From the NCBI RefSeq assembly GCF_001613365.1, contig NZ_BDCF01000056.1:1-55222 (forward strand): a stretch of 55,222 nucleotides of DNA, given 5' to 3'. Positions 26,343 to 33,416 of the stretch are shown here, one piece after another (position 1 is the first letter of the stretch; each line of letters starts with the position of its first letter). The notes under the pieces are model-generated. The model was not told the origin of the DNA and did not search any database. It saw only the letters and a program-made list of their open reading frames with translations. The translations under genes were made by a program, and so were the position numbers. This stretch comes from Nocardia xishanensis NBRC 101358 (GTDB lineage: Bacteria; Actinomycetota; Actinomycetes; Mycobacteriales; Mycobacteriaceae).

Positions 26343-28121
26343 TCAGACCACGCCCAAATCCTCTGCGCCCTCAGCTTCCAGCGAAGTTTCACCATGCCAT
26401 GACAACTGTGCCACGGCCGATGATCCACCAGGAATCAATTCGACTACCTTAACGCCTTCGTCGGCGTCCCAAATCCGCGTCAACTGTGCTGATTCGATAG
26501 AAGTACGGAGAGATCCCAGTTCTATGTTCTGAGAACCGATCTTAATGGTGTATGGCTCGGTAAACTCAACTGGAAATGGTCCGTCCGTTTCCGGCAGAGC
26601 AGAATACATCGACAATTGAACGGTGTTCCATCTCACCGCTATGCTCTCTCCGTTCAGAAGCCGAGCTGCTCGAAAGACTTGCTCGATCTGTGCGCGAGGC
26701 TCAGTGTCAAGATCTGGTATCACTATTTCCTCAATCGAGAAGTCCTGAATCTTTCTCAGCGCCCGTACGTAGCGAAGCAGGAACTCGTTCCATTGGGCCG
26801 CCTCTTCATCTCGCATGCCGGTAGGAATGTCCTGCAAGACGTGTTGGCGACGCGCGCGCTTGGATCCGATCTTAAGCTTGTTTGGGCTGTGGAAGTATTG
26901 CATAAACGCCAACGGTTGTTCCGCGTCGTCCGGAAACTTTCCAGTAACGTCCCCGCGGTTTACGCGAACGGTCGTATCGTTCGTACCATCTTCGTTTAGC
27001 AACGATAGAATCTCTATGTTGAAGATTCCCGAAGCATCGCTACCTCTATTGCAGAGTCCCTTCCGGTCTATGCTAATGGCTGCGGCGCTAACGGAGACCT
27101 CCAATTCTGCCAATGATTCACCGCCGGGTGAGATTATTGCATATATACGCTCGAATGTTTCTTCAACTCCATTGCCGGAGGCTTGCCCGATTCGTACCCT
27201 AACGACATCGGAGCGCCCGCCCAGGCCCCCGGGCAGGTTGGCATCTAGGTTGCGCATCTCCAGGGGAATCGAAGGAGTTCTGCCGTAACGAAAGAATTCT
27301 TCGATCTCGCGCTGTGCATCCGAACCAGCTTCGGCCACCAGTGTCCCACGGAACTCGATCGGCCGTTCGTGCAGCGACTCAGCACATCGTGCAAATATGT
27401 GGAACGTGACGCAAGTGTCTCCAAACCATTGCGAGTTGACGGCCGCCAAGGCTGGGTATCCTTTGGCCTTCGACTGCGGAACAACTGGTTCACGCCCAAT
27501 CGCCACGTCATACAAGAAATGGGGATCGCGGTCATTGAGCGCTGTCCGCAACGCAGCAAGTCGTTGCGAAATCATTGCTGGCTCAAGTCCGGCGAACTGA
27601 TCGGGCGTGACTGCCGGAATCCCCGGCAGGGACAGTCCTGCGATTGCAGAGAAGCGTGCAACTTCTTCAATGAGGCGAGCTTTCCCATCGCGTAAGTAAT
27701 AGTCCACAATATCAGGATGTGCGGAGACCCAATTTTCAACCTCGGTAAGGCCTAACCATGTGCATGGAAACGGTCCGCCATCTTCAAGTTCGTTAAACCA
27801 CTCATCGTTCTCTGGCGTCCTATCCAGCGGCATGGTTAGGTACCAATTATCCACAACCCAGTTACGCCTCTTGGCGTATTCTTGAATGCGCTTGTGCGAC
27901 TTTTCAATCTGGCGCTTTTCGTTGGATTCCAAGTTGCTGGCAAATTTCTTCACCTGGTAGATCTCGACGTGTCCTGGCGAAATAGGAACGCAAACATCTA
28001 TTCCGCCATCGCCTTGAGACGGGCGGATTCGAAAGGCCTTCTCCCTTTCGCGGCAGACAAACATTGAAACTACCGCCTCAACGTCATCTCCATTGAAACG
28101 AGTCCATTCAAGTCGCGACAC
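26343..28121 (-). CDS. PD-(D/E)XK nuclease-like (Mrr-type) protein with large unknown C-terminal region
   Basis: 592 residues from a GTG preceded by GAGGAG at 6-8 bases. Residues about 5-120 look like a restriction-endonuclease fold: an acidic helix (GDDVEAVVSMF, Glu15), then QGDGGIDVCVP with Asp42, then EIYQVKKF giving the Q-x-K variant (Gln56, Lys58) seen in Mrr and related nucleases. A long soluble region of about 450 residues follows that I do not recognise (landmarks NDRDPHFLYDVAIG, LDANLPGGLGGRSDVVRV, LWNTVQLSMYSALPE-like end region). No helicase, TIR or membrane segment is seen. The base composition is visibly poorer in G+C than the host DNA on both sides, a sign of transfer. Attack on foreign DNA is inferred from the fold and location only. 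Confidence 0.75.
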   Translation of the reverse strand: MSRLEWTRFNGDDVEAVVSMFVCREREKAFRIRPSQGDGGIDVCVPISPGHVEIYQVKKFASNLESNEKRQIEKSHKRIQEYAKRRNWVVDNWYLTMPLDRTPENDEWFNELEDGGPFPCTWLGLTEVENWVSAHPDIVDYYLRDGKARLIEEVARFSAIAGLSLPGIPAVTPDQFAGLEPAMISQRLAALRTALNDRDPHFLYDVAIGREPVVPQSKAKGYPALAAVNSQWFGDTCVTFHIFARCAESLHERPIEFRGTLVAEAGSDAQREIEEFFRYGRTPSIPLEMRNLDANLPGGLGGRSDVVRVRIGQASGNGVEETFERIYAIISPGGESLAELEVSVSAAAISIDRKGLCNRGSDASGIFNIEILSLLNEDGTNDTTVRVNRGDVTGKFPDDAEQPLAFMQYFHSPNKLKIGSKRARRQHVLQDIPTGMRDEEAAQWNEFLLRYVRALRKIQDFSIEEIVIPDLDTEPRAQIEQVFRAARLLNGESIAVRWNTVQLSMYSALPETDGPFPVEFTEPYTIKIGSQNIELGSLRTSIESAQLTRIWDADEGVKVVELIPGGSSAVAQLSWHGETSLEAEGAEDLGVV

Positions 28122-28603
28122 CAAACTCTCCTCGATCGTGTGGTAGCACCTGGTGACGATGATCTTTGCGACCTACGGTCGCGTGGCCCTCCTGGGCGGT
28201 GGCCTGCATTGTGTTCCCGCGGCCCTCCACCGTCAAGGGCGCCTGCGGCGTCAGCTTCGCTGATGGCATTCGCCACCCTTGACCGCGGAGCCTCTACGCG
28301 CGAAGGGCAGGCCTTCTGGGCAGGCGGTGAGCCAGCCCCCGGTGTGTGCAGCCCACCACCCAGCAGGGCCATGCCGTGGTGACGATGCCACCAGAGTGAC
28401 ACAAGAGCCCCGTACACAGCCGGACAGCCGAGTACCGAACCGCCAAGACACGCGACTTCAACGGCAGCCCGATACCTCTGAAGTCAGTCCGAGCCTGCCT
28501 CCGGAGCAGAAGGGGGAAGCAGGAGACTGAATCGGTGTCCGGTTGCCTGATAATAGGGAAATCGATTGGGAGATTGACCCACACGACCGTATCCTGCCTG
28601 CTC
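28122..28603. other. Non-coding stretch between the two cargo genes of the element
   Basis: 482 bp in which no gene can be supported on either strand. GC content returns to high levels here. It must hold promoters for the nuclease-like gene (reading left) and possibly for the right-hand cargo gene. A GTG at 28535, in frame with the latter, could extend its product by 23 residues. Similar words recur (TGGTGACGATG at 28151 and 28377), but no clear structured repeat was found. Confidence 0.45.
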
Positions 28604-29230
28604 ATGAAGGTAGGCGATTCGATCCGTTTGGCGATCGATGACTTCGGCCGCGGCGAAATCGAAGCCGCGATGCTCCATGCTTGCAACGCCGTCGACGGCA
28701 CCGCCAAGAAGGTATATCCCACAAGGCGGGTCGGTGACCGATTCACCGCGCTGATTCGAGACAACGACGAAATCTTCGGTCCAATGGCCCTCAGAGGGGT
28801 GAACACTGCGGAGACCCGGTGGCCCGTACGGATCAAATCGACACTCGGGAGGAATGTATGGCCCGACACTGCGGACCTCATCTATGTTCAGCACCGATGT
28901 GCTCACGGCCATGGCGACGAACTCCCAGGAGACATTGCACTGTGGGCCGACCACATCGGAATCGCGAGTCAGCTTCACGTTGAACAAGGCAAGGTCCGGC
29001 TCCCGTGGAACACGATCTTCGCGCTGATCGCCGTCGCAGTCGTCGAGCCCGTGAACATCGACCAGCGAGTCGCGGACGGCCAGTACTTGGACTGGGGCGA
29101 TCCCAAGATCCACTTTGAGATCAACGACTGGTGGGGACGGAAGGACGATTTTCGCGCGAAACTGGCTACCCAACCCGGTCCGCTGATCACGATGAATTGG
29201 GCGAAATGGACTGCGAACCCGCCCTTCTAG
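28604..29230 (+). CDS. Uncharacterised protein with possible HEPN-type RX4H motif
   Basis: 208 residues from the ATG giving MKVGDSIRLAIDDFGRGEIE; a GTG 23 codons upstream is possible. The N-terminal 60 residues are helical with the pattern EAAMLHACNAVDGTAKK, as in HEPN-like helical bundles. DLIYVQHRCAHGHGDELP then places Arg98 and His103 in the RX4H spacing of HEPN ribonucleases. The rest is helical, with a Trp-rich end (INDWWGRKDDF, MNWAKW). No signal or membrane segment. It is the last gene before attR. A toxin or abortive-infection function is a hypothesis; the family itself is not recognised with certainty. Confidence 0.6.
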   Translation: MKVGDSIRLAIDDFGRGEIEAAMLHACNAVDGTAKKVYPTRRVGDRFTALIRDNDEIFGPMALRGVNTAETRWPVRIKSTLGRNVWPDTADLIYVQHRCAHGHGDELPGDIALWADHIGIASQLHVEQGKVRLPWNTIFALIAVAVVEPVNIDQRVADGQYLDWGDPKIHFEINDWWGRKDDFRAKLATQPGPLITMNWAKWTANPPF

Positions 29231-29361
29231 CGCTGCGGGTGGAGCAGGCTGTCTCCAGGCCGTGGACGGTTGGAAACGGCCCGGAATTGGCGAGAAGAGC
29301 TGAGCATGAACTGTGCAGTTCAGATTCGATCTATCGTCCCAGCTCGCCCCAGACCGTCCAC

Positions 29362-29455
29362 AAGATCTTGGACATCTTCGAAGGCACCCAGCAGATCCAG
29401 CAGCTCATCGTCGCCCGCCGGGTGCTGGGCAAGACCAGCGCCGAGCTGAAGTGAC
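29362..29455 (+). repeat. Right attachment-site repeat (attR), original chromosomal gene end
   Basis: 94-bp copy of 24930-25023 with three silent differences, ending in the same ELK-stop. The sequence before it (element side) is unrelated to the dehydrogenase gene. The sequence after it is host DNA with the ancestral terminator. Confidence 0.85.
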
Positions 29456-29477
29456 GCGCTAGCGACGAACACGCCGG

Positions 29478-29511
29478 AACCGGTGCGGGGTTGGGTGGCC
29501 CCGCACCGGTT
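29478..29511 (+). terminator. Ancestral terminator of the acyl-CoA dehydrogenase operon
   Basis: Perfect 13-bp stem AACCGGTGCGGGG / CCCCGCACCGGTT with an 8-base loop, followed by TTT. It shares the AACCGGTG / CACCGGTT ends with the element-borne terminator at 25038-25079. Confidence 0.85.
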
Positions 29512-29634
29512 TTCCGCTTTCGGGGTGGGGTTGTGGTGGGAGGTCGGGGATCGGCTAGGGTCTCGAGCATTACCGCGATCTGCGGGCGAATTTCAGTAAG
29601 TGCTGTACCAAGGACTCTGGCAAGGAGATTGGTT

Positions 29635-30276
29635 ATGCGTCGACTGAGTTTCAAGCGTCATCTCACCGCGGCGGCGGTCGTTTCGGCCGTTATCGCGACG
29701 GTGTTCAGCGGAAGTGCAGCGGCGGAGCCCGAGCTTCCGGCCGTGGATTGGGGCATCGCGGTGCAGAAGCTGCGCGAGGCCGCGGAGGGCGATCCGATGG
29801 CGGAGGAGGCGATCGATCGTCTGCTCGCGTTGCCCCGCCGGATACCAGCGAACAGCCGGGTCGCGCTGCCCGCCCAACCGTTCCAGATCCCGGCCCAGTC
29901 CGACATCGGGCGCGGTCAAGGGCCCGGCGTGTACGGGTCGGGCATCGCGCTCGGCGTCGACGGCTTCCGCCTCGCCTTCTTCGGCGGCCCAGGCACCATC
30001 TCGCCGAACCAGGGCGGCGCGAAGCTGGAAGCGCTGTGGGTCAACCTGTCCAACGGCCGCAGCGGCACCGAGGTGCTCTACGACCACAACGACGTCCCGG
30101 TGGACACCACCATCCGCTCGCGCGCGCTCGACCTCGGCCCCGGCATGATCGTCTCGGCCGTGTACGGAACCCTGTGGCACCGTTGGTCTGTCCCCGTCAG
30201 CGACGCCAACCCGGACGGCTACCAGTACCAGCGCGGCACCATCTCCATCCCCTCGATGGGCGCCATCTACAACTGA
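29635..30276 (+). CDS. Secreted protein of unknown function
   Basis: 213 residues; the ATG follows AAGGAGA. A Sec signal peptide (basic MRRLSFKRH, hydrophobic core, cleavage near SAAA-EPEL) precedes a mature domain of about 180 residues with GRGQGPGVYGSGIALGVDGF, a Gly-rich FFGGPGTISPNQGG loop and LWVNLSNGRSGTEVL. It looks like a small beta-rich exported domain. The family is not recognised. It has its own promoter downstream of the element's right end and converges on the desaturase gene. Confidence 0.75.
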   Translation: MRRLSFKRHLTAAAVVSAVIATVFSGSAAAEPELPAVDWGIAVQKLREAAEGDPMAEEAIDRLLALPRRIPANSRVALPAQPFQIPAQSDIGRGQGPGVYGSGIALGVDGFRLAFFGGPGTISPNQGGAKLEALWVNLSNGRSGTEVLYDHNDVPVDTTIRSRALDLGPGMIVSAVYGTLWHRWSVPVSDANPDGYQYQRGTISIPSMGAIYN

Positions 30277-30289
30277 TCCCTTCGTGTGT

Positions 30290-30317
30290 CGCGGCGGCCG
30301 GGCACAACGCCGCCGCG
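30290..30317. terminator. Hairpin between the secreted protein and desaturase genes
   Basis: CGCGGCGGC (30290-30298) pairs with GCCGCCGCG (30309-30317) across a 10-base loop in the gap between two converging genes. No U-run. Confidence 0.5.
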
Positions 30318-30348
30318 GCGCATGAAATCGCCTCCGCGCCAGGTCTTC

Positions 30349-31326
30349 TCAGATGCGACCGGAATCGCCCGCTTCGGCCGACAACCGACGGGCCTCCTCC
30401 GCCATCAGAATGCGATCGCGCCGTTCCTCGAACCGCGCCGCATCACGCTCCAGCTTCTCCACGAAGGCGCCGAGCTCCTCCCGGCACCGTTCACCGCGAG
30501 CGCTGAAATCGTTGCGGTCGAACACATTCCAGCGGCGCAACACCGGCAGCAGCACGTCGTCCATATGCTGACGCGGATCGTAGATACCGTGTTTGGCGAT
30601 GAGCACGGCCTTGCGCCGGAAGTCGGGCATACCGATGCCGGGCATCTGGAACTTCCGCACGATCATCGCGATCGCCTCCAACGCCTGGTCCGGCGCGAGA
30701 TCCAATGCGGCACCGCACATGTTGCGGTAGAAGACCATGTGCAGGTTCTCGTCGGCGGCGATGCGTTGCAGCATCTTGTCCGCGATCGGGTCGTCGCACA
30801 CCCTCCCGGTGTTGCGATGGCTGACCCGCGTGGCCAGCTCCTGGAACGTCACGTACGCCAGTCCGTAGAGGACGTTGGTGTCGTCCCAGGTTGCCGGGGT
30901 GTCGGCGCCTTTGGTCATGTGCACCATGCGCGCGTGTTCCAGCGCGACCGGATCGACGCCCCTGGTGACCACCAGGTAGTCGCGCATCGTGATGCCGTGC
31001 CGGTTCTCCTCGGCGGTCCACCGGCCGACCCAGCTACCCCACGCCCCGTCCCTGGAGAAGTTCTCGGCGATCTCGCGGTGATAGGACGGCAGATTGTCCT
31101 CGGTGAGCAGGTTGACCACCATGGCGGCCTTGGCCACCTCGGACAGCCGCGACTGGCCCGGCTCCCAGTCGGCGCCGCCCATGGCCGCGAAATTGCGTCC
31201 CTCGCTCCACGGCACGTACTCGTGCGGATGCCAGTTCTTGGCCGTCGCCAGGTGGCGGTTCAGCTCGCGCTCGGCGACCGGTTCCAGCTCGATCAGCAGT
31301 TCCAGTTGGGTCAGGTTCTTCGACAT
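30349..31326 (-). CDS. Acyl-ACP desaturase (diiron, DesA type)
   Basis: 325 residues; the ATG is preceded by GGAAGAG. Diiron ligands are visible as EDNLPSYHRE, WTAEENRHG (EExxH) and AADENLHMVFY (second Glu/His pair), in the order of plant-type soluble acyl-ACP desaturases. The enzyme introduces a double bond into an acyl chain carried on ACP, using O2 and reduced ferredoxin. In mycobacteria DesA proteins serve mycolic acid and unsaturated fatty acid synthesis. It is transcribed away from the first FadD-type gene, sharing a 257-bp control region. Confidence 0.9.
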   Translation of the reverse strand: MSKNLTQLELLIELEPVAERELNRHLATAKNWHPHEYVPWSEGRNFAAMGGADWEPGQSRLSEVAKAAMVVNLLTEDNLPSYHREIAENFSRDGAWGSWVGRWTAEENRHGITMRDYLVVTRGVDPVALEHARMVHMTKGADTPATWDDTNVLYGLAYVTFQELATRVSHRNTGRVCDDPIADKMLQRIAADENLHMVFYRNMCGAALDLAPDQALEAIAMIVRKFQMPGIGMPDFRRKAVLIAKHGIYDPRQHMDDVLLPVLRRWNVFDRNDFSARGERCREELGAFVEKLERDAARFEERRDRILMAEEARRLSAEAGDSGRI

Positions 31327-31439
31327 GCTCGTTGCTCTTCCTGGCGGCAGGCGTCGTACGGCAGTTCGGGCGGGTGGCGAGGTCGTAGGCGCAGGACACT
31401 GCGCCGCCGGGAGGGACCCGCGCCCGCTGAGCCCGTCAC

Positions 31440-31471
31440 CTAGCACCATTGTCCGCTAGCACCATTGTCCG
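31440..31471. repeat. Perfect 16-bp tandem direct repeat in the desaturase/FadD control region
   Basis: CTAGCACCATTGTCCG occurs twice head to tail (31440-31455, 31456-31471). A TTGTGA / TACGGT pair, a plausible -35/-10 for the rightward gene, lies downstream of it. TTAGCACCA recurs at 33337 upstream of the second FadD-type gene, suggesting a shared binding site. Confidence 0.65.
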
Positions 31472-31583
31472 CTTTGTCGGCTTCAACTTGTGACCCAGAC
31501 CACGTTCGCTGCTACGGTAGGCATCCACATAGCCGAGTTCGCGTCGTCGAGTGTCGCCGCGAAGGTCAGTGGAGGTGTTCGAG

Positions 31584-33209
31584 GTGAGCGTGGCGCGTGC
31601 GCTGGAAACCGTGAAAGCTTTGGGACTGCTGAGGTCTCGCGGAGTGAGTGATCCCAAGGCGCCGCTGGAGACGCTGCGCACTATGCGCGAAACCAGGATC
31701 TACGGCCCGCAGGCGGGCCTGGTCCGGCATTCCGCCCGTGTGGCGCCCGACCGGATCGCCCTCGCGGACGAACGCGGCGAGCTGACCTATCGCCAGCTGG
31801 ACGAGCAGTCCACCGCCGTCGCCCGCGGGCTGCACGCCGCCGGGATCACCCAGGGCACCGTGATCGCCGTGCTGGCGCGCGACCACCGCGGCCTGATCAT
31901 GTCGATGATCGCCGCGGGCAAACTAGGCGCCCGGGTCGCGTTGATGAACACCGGCTTCGCCAAGCCGCAGTTCGCCGAGGTGTGCGTCCGCGAGAAGGTC
32001 AAGGCGGTGCTGCACGACAGCGAGTTCCTCGGGCTGCTCGACGCGCTGCCCGCGGACCTGCCGCGGTACCTGACCTGGGTGGACGAGGGCGCCCAGCTGC
32101 CCGAGGGCGCCAAGACCTTCGATGACCTGATCGCCTCGAACTCGAGCGAGCCGCTGCCCGCGCCGACCAAGTCCGGCGGCTTCATCATCCTGACCAGCGG
32201 CACCACCGGCCTGCCCAAGGGCGCGCCGCGCACCAAGGTGACCCCGATGGCCACCGCGCAGTTCCTCGACCGCATGCCGTTCCAGAAGTTCGGCACGATG
32301 GTGATCGTCTCGCCGATCTTCCACAGCACCGGACTCGGCACCTGGCTGGTCGGCACGGTGCTGTCCAACAAGATCGTGATGCGCCGCCGCTTCGACGCCG
32401 AGGCCACCCTGAAGGCGGTGGCCGACCACAAGGCCGACATGCTGGTCGCGGTGCCGACCATGCTGCACCGCATGGTCGAGCTGCCCGATGAGGTGCGCGC
32501 CAAGTACGACACCTCCTCGCTGAAGGCCATCGTGCTGGCCGGTTCCGCGCTGTCGCCCGAGCTGTGCGTCCGCGCCGCCGAGGTGTTCGGCCCCGTGCTG
32601 CACAACCTGTACGGCTCGACCGAGGTCGCGATCGCCACCGTCGCCAAGCCGGAGGAGCTGGCGAAGGCGCCGGGCACCGTCGGGCGTCCGCCGATCACCT
32701 GCGACGTGCGGCTCTACGACGACAACGACCAGCTGGTCACCGACCGCAATGTCACCGCGCGGATCTTCGTGCGCAGCGGCGCGCCGTTCGAGGGCTACAC
32801 CGACGGCAGGAACAAGCAGATCCTCGACGGCTACATGTCCAGCGGCGATGTGGGCCACTTCGACGACAACGGCCTGCTGATGGTGGACGGCCGCGACGAC
32901 GACATGATCGTCTCGGGCGGCGAGAACGTCTTCCCGCAGGAGGTGGAGAACCTGCTGCTGGAACGCCCCGACGTGTTCGACGCGGCGGTGATCGGCGTGG
33001 ACGACGTGGAATTCGGCAAGCGGTTGCGCGCGTTCGTCGTTCCCGAGCCCGGCCACTCGCCCGACGGCGAGGAGCTCAAGGCTTACGTCAAGGACAACTT
33101 GGCCAGGTACAAGGTGCCGCGCGAAGTAGTCTTCCTCGACGACCTGCCGCGCAACCCCACCGGAAAGCTGCTGCGCCGGGTGCTGGTGGAGTACCAGGTC
33201 GACGCGTGA
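31584..33209 (+). CDS. Fatty acyl-CoA/AMP ligase, FadD type (copy 1)
   Basis: 541 residues from the GTG that follows GGAGG by 8 bases. ANL-superfamily motifs: LTSGTTGLPKGAPR (P-loop), LYGSTEVAI, SSGDVGHFDDNG, GRDDDMIVSGGENVFP (hinge) and PTGKLLRR with the catalytic Lys. It activates a carboxylic acid as acyl-AMP and most likely forms the CoA thioester in the cytoplasm. No phosphopantetheine domain is present. A related gene follows 207 bp downstream, with high similarity across the whole length (both contain VLARDHRG and MNTGFAKPQFA). Its position facing the desaturase gene links it to fatty acid handling. Confidence 0.92.
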   Translation: MSVARALETVKALGLLRSRGVSDPKAPLETLRTMRETRIYGPQAGLVRHSARVAPDRIALADERGELTYRQLDEQSTAVARGLHAAGITQGTVIAVLARDHRGLIMSMIAAGKLGARVALMNTGFAKPQFAEVCVREKVKAVLHDSEFLGLLDALPADLPRYLTWVDEGAQLPEGAKTFDDLIASNSSEPLPAPTKSGGFIILTSGTTGLPKGAPRTKVTPMATAQFLDRMPFQKFGTMVIVSPIFHSTGLGTWLVGTVLSNKIVMRRRFDAEATLKAVADHKADMLVAVPTMLHRMVELPDEVRAKYDTSSLKAIVLAGSALSPELCVRAAEVFGPVLHNLYGSTEVAIATVAKPEELAKAPGTVGRPPITCDVRLYDDNDQLVTDRNVTARIFVRSGAPFEGYTDGRNKQILDGYMSSGDVGHFDDNGLLMVDGRDDDMIVSGGENVFPQEVENLLLERPDVFDAAVIGVDDVEFGKRLRAFVVPEPGHSPDGEELKAYVKDNLARYKVPREVVFLDDLPRNPTGKLLRRVLVEYQVDA

Positions 33210-33416
33210 CCGAGGCCGGGTCGCGAATCGGAGGGCGTTGCGGCGCAATCGGATTCGCGACCCGCATGCCGCCGGGAAGGCAAGACTGCTGGGCAGTGAG
33301 ATGCATGACACATTCGAGGCCGGTTGCTTGCTATTGTTAGCACCAGCACTGGATCTCGAAGTTGCGGTCCACACCACCCCGAGTCCCGGTGGATGGACTG
33401 CGGAAAGTTGTCCTCT

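Larger units (their letters stand above)
24937..29414. mobile_element. Integrated mobile element of about 4.4 kb, probably immobile now
   Basis: Bounded by the direct repeats 24930-25023 and 29362-29455 (offset 4432 bp). It contains a tyrosine integrase relic next to the left repeat, a lower-GC nuclease-like gene, an uncharacterised gene with a possible HEPN motif, and no replication or transfer gene. Insertion is at the 3' end of a protein-coding gene rather than a tRNA, and the element brings a replacement gene end. The exact crossover should lie in the 46-bp identical block. Loss of a full integrase suggests it can no longer excise on its own. Confidence 0.8.
29231..29634. other. Right junction of the element and upstream region of the next gene
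   Basis: 404 bp without a complete gene. It holds the end of the element (to about 29368), the right repeat with a 31-codon copy of the dehydrogenase end, a strong terminator (29478-29511), and then the promoter region of the secreted protein gene at 29635. The dehydrogenase-like codons have no start and are a gene end, not a gene. Confidence 0.7.

Noticed and set aside
29362..29455. A second partial acyl-CoA dehydrogenase gene
   Set aside because: The 31 codons have no start and no upstream dehydrogenase sequence. They are the right-hand attachment repeat, that is the original end of the gene at 23799.
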